From positions 1,059 through 6,797 of the forward strand of contig DIZV01000098.1 of NCBI GenBank assembly GCA_002427995.1: 5,739 bases of DNA. Reading direction: 5' to 3'. This DNA comes from Chloroflexi bacterium UBA6019 (lineage in GTDB: Bacteria; Chloroflexota; Dormibacteria; Dormibacterales; Dormibacteraceae). Below, one piece after another: positions 1 to 5,629 of the stretch. A program made the translations under genes and the position numbers. Position 1 is the first letter of the stretch. Each line of letters opens with the position of its first letter. The notes beneath the pieces are model-generated. The model saw only the letters and a list, made by a program, of their open reading frames with translations, ran no database searches and had not been told where the DNA came from.

Positions 1-97
1 AACCCGTGCTCGAGGCGGATGGCGTGCCGCAGGCGCTCAGCACGGCAGCCAGGGCCGCCGTGACCAGGGTGGATGGGCCAGGGATTCGGATGGTCAT
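1..97 (-). CDS. Lipoprotein, N-terminal fragment (runs off the left edge)
   Basis: The leftward reading frame opens with ATG and gives 32 complete codons before the window ends. It has a classic bacterial lipoprotein signal: a short N-terminus with Arg4, a hydrophobic stretch (about residues 10-20, LVTAALAAVL) and a lipobox L-S-A-C with the acceptor cysteine at residue 23, followed by a Ser/Thr/Pro-rich linker. The product should therefore be lipidated and anchored outside the cytoplasmic membrane. Its ATG overlaps the TGA of the permease gene (ATGA), and GGGAGG lies 3 nt upstream inside the permease C-terminus, which supports this start and translational coupling. By position it is likely the extracytoplasmic partner of the ABC transporter, for example a MacA/HlyD-like adaptor or a substrate-binding lipoprotein. 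The visible part cannot decide between these. The frame is too short to stand out by length; the call rests on the lipobox and the coupling. Confidence 0.8.
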   Translation of the reverse strand, partial: MTIRIPGPSTLVTAALAAVLSACGTPSASSTG

Positions 98-1437
98 GCG
101 CCTCCCACGGCATCCCGCGCCGGAAGCCGGGCCGCCTGGAGCGCCGGGATGACGCCCGCGATCAGCGCCAGCACGATGGTTCCCGCGATCCCGGCCAGCA
201 GGAACAGCGGGGAGATGCCACCGAGATCCACCCCCTCGAGGCCCTGCGCCACAAGGTACCCGTTCACGATGGAACCGACCACTTCCGCGACCGCGACACC
301 AAGCAGGGTCCCGAGCAGACCGCCGACGGCCCCCACCGCGAGCGCCTCCACCAGGAACCATCGCAGGATGTCGCGATCGCGGGCGCCGATCGCCTTGAGC
401 ACCCCGATCTCGCGCCGGCGTTCTCGAACCGCGGCCAGCAGGGCATTGGCGATCCCGAGGCATGCGATGACCAGCGCGATCGTCCCGATACCGCCGAGGA
501 CGATGTCGACCACGTGCAAGTACTTCTGCACCGATGCGACGAGATGCTCCGGCGCGCTGGTCGCATATCCGAGGACCGTGATCTCCCCACGAACCGTGTG
601 CACTTCATCGAGGCTCGACGCGATGACGACGAGGCCCGTGTAGGCCGAGGTCGGCAAGGGCAGGTCGCCCCCGTCGCCCTCACCCTGTAGCGACCAGACC
701 CGTGCCACCTGCGTCTGTCGAATCGGCACCAGGAACTGGCCGTCACCGACTTCCTGCGCGACGACGCCCACCACCCTGGCCCGAAACCAGCGGCCGCGGT
801 ACTTGACGGGATCCTTGGAGTTGAACTGCGGGTCGGCGAACTCGATGTCGGTGCCGAGGACCATGGCCGGCTTGTTGACGTCGAGATGCAGCCGGTCGAG
901 GTAGCCCTGGGTCACGGCGACCTCGGTCAGCGAGGCCGCGGCGGGCAGCCGCCCGGCGAGCAGGGTGATCGGGAGTTGGTGCACGCGGGAGAGGTCCGCA
1001 CCGACCATGGTTTCGAAGATCGGATCCGGAGGGCGCGATCGTCGCTCGGCGGCCTCCGAGACGGGGACGGCCGCGCTGCCGCGTGGGGGTGGGATCGCCA
1101 GCACGCGGGTGGCGAGAATTGGAACGACGGAGTCGACGTGCGGCGCCCGCAGGATGGCCCTGACCGCCTCGTCCGTGAGGTTCTTTGGCTTTCCTACCCG
1201 CAGGTTATCGGAGGCCAGCTGCGTCGGGTCGGGCTCAGCCGCGGCGACCTTGATGGCGGCCGCCGGCCCACCCTTGCTCAACTGGCTGATGACGCGGGTG
1301 TCGGCCGTACCGGCGATGGTCCCCAGCGCCATCAGCAGCCCCGTCCCCAGCGTGACCGCGAGGACGGTGAGCGCGGTCCGGCCCGGCCGCCGGCGAAGGC
1401 TGCGGATGGCGAGCGTGAGCGAATCGCGCCAGCTCAC
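94..1437 (-). CDS. ABC transporter permease, FtsX/MacB type
   Basis: This 447-residue membrane protein has the MacB/LolC-type four-helix layout. A short cytoplasmic N-terminus (RSLRRRPGRTALT, about residues 12-24) leads into TM1 (about 21-43). A large extracytoplasmic domain (about 45-305) resembles MacB-PCD, with a GRL..A....E.AV pattern and an FRARVVGVV-like strand. The FtsX domain follows: TM2 about 310-335, a cytoplasmic coupling segment with RERRREIGVLKAIGA (about 338-353), TM3 about 360-388 and TM4 about 408-434, ending in a PALQAARLPARDAV tail typical of the family. Such permeases pair as dimers with a separate ATPase and act by mechanotransmission (export, lipoprotein release or cell-wall hydrolase control) rather than as classic channels. 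The start is GTG, overlapping the ATPase stop as GTGA; no strong Shine-Dalgarno is seen, which fits coupled translation. It overlaps the lipoprotein start by 4 bp. The substrate cannot be read from the sequence. Confidence 0.93.
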   Translation of the reverse strand: MSWRDSLTLAIRSLRRRPGRTALTVLAVTLGTGLLMALGTIAGTADTRVISQLSKGGPAAAIKVAAAEPDPTQLASDNLRVGKPKNLTDEAVRAILRAPHVDSVVPILATRVLAIPPPRGSAAVPVSEAAERRSRPPDPIFETMVGADLSRVHQLPITLLAGRLPAAASLTEVAVTQGYLDRLHLDVNKPAMVLGTDIEFADPQFNSKDPVKYRGRWFRARVVGVVAQEVGDGQFLVPIRQTQVARVWSLQGEGDGGDLPLPTSAYTGLVVIASSLDEVHTVRGEITVLGYATSAPEHLVASVQKYLHVVDIVLGGIGTIALVIACLGIANALLAAVRERRREIGVLKAIGARDRDILRWFLVEALAVGAVGGLLGTLLGVAVAEVVGSIVNGYLVAQGLEGVDLGGISPLFLLAGIAGTIVLALIAGVIPALQAARLPARDAVGGA

Positions 1438-2150
1438 GCGACCAGCTTGCCGGCATCGACCAGGTAGCGGTGATCGGCCCGCTCCGCCACGGCCTGGTTA
1501 TGCGTCACGACGACCAGCGTGCAGCCCTGCTCACGATGGACGCGTTCCAACAGTTCGAGGACGAGCATCGCCGTTTGCGCATCCAGGTTTCCGGTCGGCT
1601 CATCGGCCAGGATCAGCCCCGGATTGTTGGCAAGGGCCCGGGCGATCGCGACCCGCTGACGCTCGCCGCCGCTCAGCGCCGAGGGCCGGTGGTCGGCACG
1701 GCGACCGAGCCCGACTCCCTCCAGCAACGCCCCGGCTCGCTGATGACGTTCATGAAGGGGAACGTCGGCCAGCGCCAGTGCCAGCTCCACGTTTTCGCGG
1801 GCCGACAGGAGGTCCAACAGCCCGAAATGCTGGAAGACGAAGCCGACGGTCGTCCGCCGGTACGCCGCCAGCGCATCGCCGGAGAGTCGCGCCAGATCGT
1901 GGCGACCGACGCGCAACTCGCCACGCTGGGGCCGGTCGAGGCCTCCAACCAGCGAGAGCAGCGTGCTCTTGCCGGCGCCGGATGGGCCCATCAGGGCCAC
2001 GTGTCCACCAGCGGGAATGTCGAGGTCGATCGCCGACAGGGCGACGACCGGCGCGGCGTTGCCCGAGAACACGTGGGTCAGACCGCGGATGTGGACCGCA
2101 CAGCCCGGCGGGGCAGACGCTGGCGCGGGGTCGTGGGGATTGAGGGACAC
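1434..2150 (-). CDS. ABC transporter ATP-binding protein, MacB/LolD type
   Basis: This 238-residue cytoplasmic ATPase has all the core motifs: Walker A GPSGAGKST (55-63), Q-loop Gln107 in FVFQHFGLL, signature LSGGE (159-163) followed by RQRVAIARAL, Walker B LILADE (179-184), D-loop NLD (188-190) and switch His217 in VVVTHN. The QHFGLLDLLSARENVELAL segment and EPTGNLD are typical of the LolD/MacB/FtsE group that powers FtsX-like permeases, matching the gene directly downstream. The A-loop aromatic is probably Phe28. The chosen start is GTG at 2150; no ATG, GTG or TTG lies in frame just upstream. This leaves an N-terminal extension of about 17 residues rich in Pro and Ala before the first strand (VHIRGLTHVF), so the true start could lie a little later. 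No good ribosome site precedes the GTG. Its TGA overlaps the permease GTG. Confidence 0.95.
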   Translation of the reverse strand: MSLNPHDPAPASAPPGCAVHIRGLTHVFSGNAAPVVALSAIDLDIPAGGHVALMGPSGAGKSTLLSLVGGLDRPQRGELRVGRHDLARLSGDALAAYRRTTVGFVFQHFGLLDLLSARENVELALALADVPLHERHQRAGALLEGVGLGRRADHRPSALSGGERQRVAIARALANNPGLILADEPTGNLDAQTAMLVLELLERVHREQGCTLVVVTHNQAVAERADHRYLVDAGKLVA

Positions 2151-2234
2151 CGTGGTCGTGCCGTTCCAATTTAGTTGAAGCGGCAGGTCACCGCTTCCGC
2201 TGAATACCGGAAAGGAGCGGCTCTTATCGGGGCC
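2151..2234. other. 84-bp gap between the SDR stop and the ABC ATPase start
   Basis: This is the longest non-coding stretch in the window. It separates two leftward genes and contains a perfect 7-bp inverted repeat (2177-2197), followed leftward by the only AT-rich patch nearby (about 2168-2176, reading AACTAAATT on the minus strand). That patch could hold a -10 element for the ABC operon, but I find no convincing -35 at normal spacing, so a promoter here is only a possibility. No run of T follows the hairpin in the leftward direction, so it does not look like a strong intrinsic terminator. Read-through from the SDR gene into the transporter genes is therefore plausible. Confidence 0.6.
2177..2197. 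repeat. 7-bp inverted repeat with 7-nt spacer upstream of the ABC operon
   Basis: The arms GAAGCGG (2177-2183) and CCGCTTC (2191-2197) are perfect reverse complements around a 7-nt spacer, CAGGTCA. The element lies 27 bp upstream of the ABC ATPase GTG and 37 bp after the SDR stop. It could be an operator for a dimeric regulator, a weak attenuator or terminator hairpin, or chance in GC-rich DNA. No U-tract follows it on the minus strand, which argues against a standard terminator. Confidence 0.45.
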
Positions 2235-2984
2235 TTAGAAGCGGCCGACCGGGCCCCGCAGTCCGAGCAGCCGGGTGCCCGGGAACACGTAGATGTTGCG
2301 CTGGTGGAGGCGCAGGGCCAGCCAGATCCGCCAGGCCACGTACCCGGGTCGCACACTCATCTGCCCGTAGTCGGGGCTCTCGTGCAGCCCTGGCCGGGAG
2401 GCCCGCTCAAAGAAGGGCGTGCGGACCGGCCCGGGGTGGACTACGAGGACGCGAACGTGAAAGGGCCGCAGCTCGATGGCCAGGGTCGTCGCCATCGCGC
2501 TCAGCGCGGCCTTCGCGGCGGAGTAGGCGCCGAAACCCGACACCGGAACGACCGCCGAGATCGAGCTGATGGCGACGATGGCCGCCGGCCGCTCCAGCTC
2601 GGTGACCAGCTGCGAGAGGAGGCGATGCGGACCGAGGACGTGCGTCTGCAGCAGATCGGCAAAGTCCGACCCCGAGGTGGAGAAGAGCGGCGCGTAGAGG
2701 CCGAGGCCGGCGGCCAGCACGATGATGTTCAGGCGGCCAAAGCCCTGGGCCGCCGCCACGAGGGTGTCCACGGCGCCGTCCTCGAGCAGGTCGAGGGCCA
2801 CGCTGTCGACCGATGCCCCGGCCTGCCGGCAGCGGTCGGTCGTCGCGGCCAGTCGCTGCGGATCGCGACCGGTGAGGAAGAGGTCGGCACCGGCACGCGC
2901 CGCCTGGACCGCCATTGCCCCACCGATCGCGCCCGAGGCGCCGGTGATCAGGATGCGGCGTCCCCTGAGCCTCACGCCCGTCAT
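2235..2984 (-). CDS. SDR family NAD(P)-dependent oxidoreductase
   Basis: This 249-residue classical-length short-chain dehydrogenase/reductase has a Rossmann fold with the nucleotide motif TGASGAIG (14-21). Arg40 after strand 2 (FLTGRD) suggests NADP(H) preference. Asp65 lies in ALDLL. The active-site Ser141 (AISSIS), Tyr154 and Lys158 (YSAAK) are present with the usual 13-residue S-Y spacing, followed by the P-G loop VVHPGPVRTPF. Two usual asparagines are missing: the NNAG motif reads LAAG (90-93), and the tetrad Asn position holds His115 (QTHVLG where NVLG is usual). The C-terminus (about 215-249) is basic and hydrophobic, as in DltE/YqjQ-like SDRs. The substrate is unknown. The frame stays open to 3191, but the ATG at 2984 was chosen because it sits just before the first Rossmann strand (RRILITGAS) and avoids overlapping the divergent glycosyltransferase. 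GTG at 2975 is an alternative. No clear Shine-Dalgarno is seen. Confidence 0.92.
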   Translation of the reverse strand: MTGVRLRGRRILITGASGAIGGAMAVQAARAGADLFLTGRDPQRLAATTDRCRQAGASVDSVALDLLEDGAVDTLVAAAQGFGRLNIIVLAAGLGLYAPLFSTSGSDFADLLQTHVLGPHRLLSQLVTELERPAAIVAISSISAVVPVSGFGAYSAAKAALSAMATTLAIELRPFHVRVLVVHPGPVRTPFFERASRPGLHESPDYGQMSVRPGYVAWRIWLALRLHQRNIYVFPGTRLLGLRGPVGRF

Positions 2985-2993
2985 GATGAGCCA
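2985..2993. promoter_or_regulatory. 9-bp divergent intergenic gap between the SDR and GT2-DUF2079 starts
   Basis: Only GATGAGCCA separates the leftward ATG (2984) from the rightward ATG (2994). Any promoter for either gene must therefore lie inside the other gene's 5' coding region, and neither start has a good ribosome site. On the plus strand CATGAT (2982-2987) matches four of six positions of a -10 consensus, including the key A and final T. It sits where a -10 would be for a leaderless transcript beginning at 2994. This is suggestive only: no matching -35 is evident. Confidence 0.35.
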
Positions 2994-5075
2994 ATGCCGG
3001 CCCAGCGGTGCGCTGTCGTCATCCCCGCGCGTGATGAGGCGGGCTCGATCGGCCAGGTCGTCCGCCAGGTCCGCGCGACGCTCGATGCCGAGATCATCGT
3101 GGTCGACAACAACAGCCGGGACGAGACGGCAAAGGTGGCCGCCGCCGCCGGGGCGCAGGTGGTCCGAGAGAGCGCGCGCGGCTATGGTCACGCCTGCCTT
3201 CGTGGCGTGCGCGCCGCCACGGATCCCGACGTGATCGTGTTCATCGATGGCGACGGCAGCATGCCGCCCGAGGATATTCCCTCGCTGATCGCCCCGATCG
3301 CCTCGGGCGTGGCCGACATCGTCTGCGGATCCCGGCGGTCACGCGCCCAGGCGGACAGCATGCCGGCCCACCAGGCCTTCGGCAACTGGTTGGCCGTCAC
3401 CCTCCTGCGCCTCCTCTACGGCGTGCGCCTCACCGACCTCGGGCCCTTCCGGGCGATCCGCGCCTCAACGCTGCGGTCACTGGAGGTGCCCCCGTCACGG
3501 TTCGCCTTCCTCGCGGACCTGCTCGCCCGGGCGGCGCTTGACGGCGCGCGCATCGTCGAGGTCGACGTTGGATATCGACCGCGCACCGCCGGCCGCTCGA
3601 AAGTCGGCGGCAGCCTGCGTGGCAGCGTCGAGGCCGGGGCGGAGATCCTCGGGACCCTGCTGTGGAACCGTGGCCGCCTTAAGGGGCTGCCGTGGATGGT
3701 CGGGGCCGCCGCCTCCACCGCCTTCTTCCTTCTTTCGTGGCTGCGATACGCCAGCTTTCACAGTACGGCGTATGACCTCGGCTTCTTCGACCAGGTGGTC
3801 TGGAACGCGGCGCACGGTCACGGACTATCGACGAGCTTTCTTGCCTACTCCTTCTTTGGTCAGCACTTCGAACCGGCGCTGCTGATCTTCGTGCCGCTCT
3901 ACGCGCTCGCGTCCACGCCACTCTGGCTGCTGCTCGGCCAGTCGCTCGCGCTGGGCCTGGCGGCCGTCCCCCTGTTCTCGCTGGTCGCGCGTTGGATCGA
4001 TCGCCGGGCGGCATGGATCGTGGTCGCGGCGTACCTCATGCAGCTCGCGGTCTCGCGCACGGTGGCGTTCGACTTCCATACCGAAGCGCTGGCCGTTCCG
4101 TTCGTCTTCATCGCCTTGCACGCCGCCAGCGCGGGCCATCGACGCCGGTTCCTGGCCGCCGCGCTGGTGCCGCTGCTCTGCAAAGAAGACGGCGCCCTGG
4201 TCGGCCTTGCCCTCGGGCTGTTCGTCTTCGTTCTCCTGCGGGAGCGGTGGGCGCTGCTGGTCTCGCTGGTCTCGGTCGCCTGGGGCGGCGCCGTCCTTCT
4301 GGTCATCATGCCCGCCCTTCGCCACGGCCTCCAGGGCGATCTGATCAGCCGTTATCAGTACCTTGGCGCATCGCCCGGCGTGGTGCTGGTCCACCTGGTG
4401 ACCCGTCCCGCCACCGTCGTCGGCCACGTCGCCCAGAGCGGTTCCATCCTGGCATTGCTCCTCGCCCTTATCGGGCTCGGGTTCTTGCCGCTGCGGCGCC
4501 CGGGCCTGCTGCTGATCGCCTTTACCCCCATCGCGCCGGCCCTGCTGTCGTCCGATCCGGGCCAGGCCCGGATGGACTTTCACTACGGGATCCCGGGGGT
4601 GCCCCTCCTGCTTGCCGCCGCCACCCTCGGCTGGCAACGTCTCGCCGCCAACCACGGCCAACGAACGATCGGTGGGATGGCCCTGCTGGGCGGGGCCGCG
4701 GCGATCTTCTTCCTGCTGTCCCCGCTGCCGCGCGTCCTGACCAGCGACCTTCCGGATCTCGCCCGCAGCCCGGCGGTCGACGCGCTGCTACGCCGCATCC
4801 CGGCTTCCGCCTCGGTGGCGGCCAGCACCTCGCTGGTGCCGCACCTCTCCGAGCGCGCCGTGATCGACGAGCTGCCCTGTGGCATCGGCAATGACGTCGT
4901 GGTCGCCGTGGACGAGAGGCGGCCACCCAGCGGGCAGAGCCGTGCCGCCGGCGCCGAGCAGGGCACCGCACGCCTGCGGGCGCTCGGCTATCGGGTGAGC
5001 GCCGAGACCGCCGGGGTCTCGGTCTGGAGCCTCGACGGTAGCGACCGCCAGCCGCCGGCCACCTGTTTTCCCTGA
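2994..5075 (+). CDS. Glycosyltransferase family 2 fused to DUF2079 membrane protein
   Basis: This 693-residue two-domain protein begins with a cytoplasmic GT-A family 2 glycosyltransferase (about 5-230): first strand VVIPARDEAGSI (8-19), VVDNNSRDET with Asp38, metal-binding DGD (85-87) in FIDGDGS, LTDLGPFRAIR (146-156), and the C-terminal GRSKVGGSLRGS (200-211). From Met235 follows a DUF2079 domain with about ten hydrophobic segments and its hallmarks: YDLGFFDQVVW (260-270), QHFEP (290-294), DFHTEAL (360-366), KED (397-399), HY (530-531) and a soluble tail with ASTSLVPHLSER (610-621). DUF2079 is, to my knowledge, grouped with GT-C transferases; its substrate is unknown. The ATG at 2994 was chosen because it sits four codons before the first GT-A strand; the frame is open back to 2175 but that part is antisense to the SDR. 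The 3' end overlaps the leftward hypothetical gene by 88 bp, and the last dozen or so residues look like an added tail. The fusion may also yield DUF2079 alone from the internal start at 3696. Confidence 0.9.
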   Translation: MPAQRCAVVIPARDEAGSIGQVVRQVRATLDAEIIVVDNNSRDETAKVAAAAGAQVVRESARGYGHACLRGVRAATDPDVIVFIDGDGSMPPEDIPSLIAPIASGVADIVCGSRRSRAQADSMPAHQAFGNWLAVTLLRLLYGVRLTDLGPFRAIRASTLRSLEVPPSRFAFLADLLARAALDGARIVEVDVGYRPRTAGRSKVGGSLRGSVEAGAEILGTLLWNRGRLKGLPWMVGAAASTAFFLLSWLRYASFHSTAYDLGFFDQVVWNAAHGHGLSTSFLAYSFFGQHFEPALLIFVPLYALASTPLWLLLGQSLALGLAAVPLFSLVARWIDRRAAWIVVAAYLMQLAVSRTVAFDFHTEALAVPFVFIALHAASAGHRRRFLAAALVPLLCKEDGALVGLALGLFVFVLLRERWALLVSLVSVAWGGAVLLVIMPALRHGLQGDLISRYQYLGASPGVVLVHLVTRPATVVGHVAQSGSILALLLALIGLGFLPLRRPGLLLIAFTPIAPALLSSDPGQARMDFHYGIPGVPLLLAAATLGWQRLAANHGQRTIGGMALLGGAAAIFFLLSPLPRVLTSDLPDLARSPAVDALLRRIPASASVAASTSLVPHLSERAVIDELPCGIGNDVVVAVDERRPPSGQSRAAGAEQGTARLRALGYRVSAETAGVSVWSLDGSDRQPPATCFP
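3681..3698 (+). promoter_or_regulatory. Internal Shine-Dalgarno and ATG at the GT2/DUF2079 junction
   Basis: AAGGGG (3681-3686) lies 9 nt before an in-frame ATG (3696-3698, Met235). This is a better ribosome site than the one before the gene's own start. It falls exactly at the domain boundary, just after the GT2 C-terminus and at the start of the first DUF2079 membrane helix. It could start a separate DUF2079 polypeptide of 459 residues, or be a relic of two ancestral genes that became fused. Part of the match encodes Lys-Gly (KGLPW), so chance is possible. Confidence 0.45.
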
Positions 5076-5629
5076 AGATAGTGCTGCCAGCGGTCGAGCA
5101 AGAAGACCGGGTACGAACGCATTCCCGTCAGCGGCGGACTGCTGGTCAGCGACAGGGTGACCACGCCGCCGCCCTCGAACGGCAGCATATGCGCGATGGC
5201 CGCGATGGTGCCGTCGGGGCCGCGCCGGAGCCCGGTGATCCGGACATCGGGGATGTGCCAGGAGCCGGGGCGGGACGGGAGGCCACTCGCGGCCAGGTAG
5301 CGCCGGCGCACCAGCCGGAGCGCGTCCTCCAACTGGTCGGCGCCGCGAAAGCGCGCCGCGACCCGGATCTGGGCGGTGCGTTCGATGGTCCCATCGTCCC
5401 GCCGCACGTTGCCGCGAATCGATCGTAGTGTCACCGCCGGTGCCAGCGCCTCGAGATCGATGAGAAAAGCCTGGAGATTGTTTTGACTGAGCCGATCGCC
5501 CGCGTACATGCTGTAGGTGAGGGTCGGTGCGGCCCCGGCGAGGTAGAGTGGCGGCGGCTCGACGGTGTACCCGGTGATCGATCCCTGGCGCGTGAGCCGG
5601 TCGAAGGCATCGAGCGGATTGCCGGTCAT
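4988..5629 (-). CDS. Hypothetical protein, soluble, 213 residues
   Basis: I do not recognise this family. The frame encodes a 213-residue protein without signal peptide, membrane helix or cysteine. It has a mixed alpha/beta look: YTVEPPPLYLAGAAPTLTYS near the N-terminus (about 18-37), an acidic helical segment LQAFLIDLEAL (about 47-57), a basic helix QLEDALRLVRRRYLA (about 95-109), then strand-like VRITGLRRGPDGTI and GGGVVTLSLTSSPPL, and an aromatic end SYPVFLLDRWQHYL. The start is ATG at 5629, overlapping the TGA of the upstream gene (ATGA). The frame is open to 5725, but that extension covers the upstream gene and is Arg/Pro-rich like a shadow reading. The last 27-28 residues lie opposite the end of the GT2-DUF2079 gene and may be a recently gained tail. 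The antisense frame here is also open, but this frame's balanced composition and its coupling favour the leftward call. No function can be assigned. Confidence 0.75.
   Translation of the reverse strand: MTGNPLDAFDRLTRQGSITGYTVEPPPLYLAGAAPTLTYSMYAGDRLSQNNLQAFLIDLEALAPAVTLRSIRGNVRRDDGTIERTAQIRVAARFRGADQLEDALRLVRRRYLAASGLPSRPGSWHIPDVRITGLRRGPDGTIAAIAHMLPFEGGGVVTLSLTSSPPLTGMRSYPVFLLDRWQHYLQGKQVAGGWRSLPSRLQTETPAVSALTR

Noticed and set aside
73..690. Rightward open frames over the permease 3' half
   Set aside because: They are antisense to the FtsX domain, with Arg/Asp/Gln-rich or Ser/Thr/Arg-rich translations lacking any fold signature.
965..2143. Rightward 392-codon open frame spanning the permease start and ATPase
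   Set aside because: It crosses two confident leftward genes, and its second half is Arg/Pro-rich shadow sequence.
1470..2174. Rightward open frame of 234 codons
   Set aside because: It is antisense to the ABC ATPase, which has every diagnostic motif; the product is a low-complexity Arg/Gln-rich sequence.
2177..2197. Intrinsic terminator for the SDR gene
   Set aside because: The hairpin arms are only 7 bp and are followed leftward by AACTAAATT, not a T-run; kept only as an inverted repeat of unknown role.
2175..2993. Upstream extension of the rightward GT2-DUF2079 frame by 273 codons
   Set aside because: It lies exactly antisense to the well-supported SDR gene, is rich in Arg, Gln, Gly and Asp without domain features, and the GT-A domain begins right after the ATG at 2994. 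It is an open shadow frame of GC-rich DNA.
2985..3191. Upstream extension of the leftward SDR frame
   Set aside because: The extra 69 residues precede the Rossmann fold, have no family counterpart and are antisense to the GT2 coding start; the protein has the normal SDR length from 2984.
3825..4661. Leftward 278-codon open frame
   Set aside because: It is antisense to the DUF2079 membrane helices; the Gln/Glu/Arg/Asp-rich product is what reverse reading of hydrophobic codons gives.
5081..5428. Rightward 115-codon open frame after the fusion gene
   Set aside because: It is antisense to the hypothetical gene, has a low-complexity Arg/Gly/Gln composition and no recognisable features.
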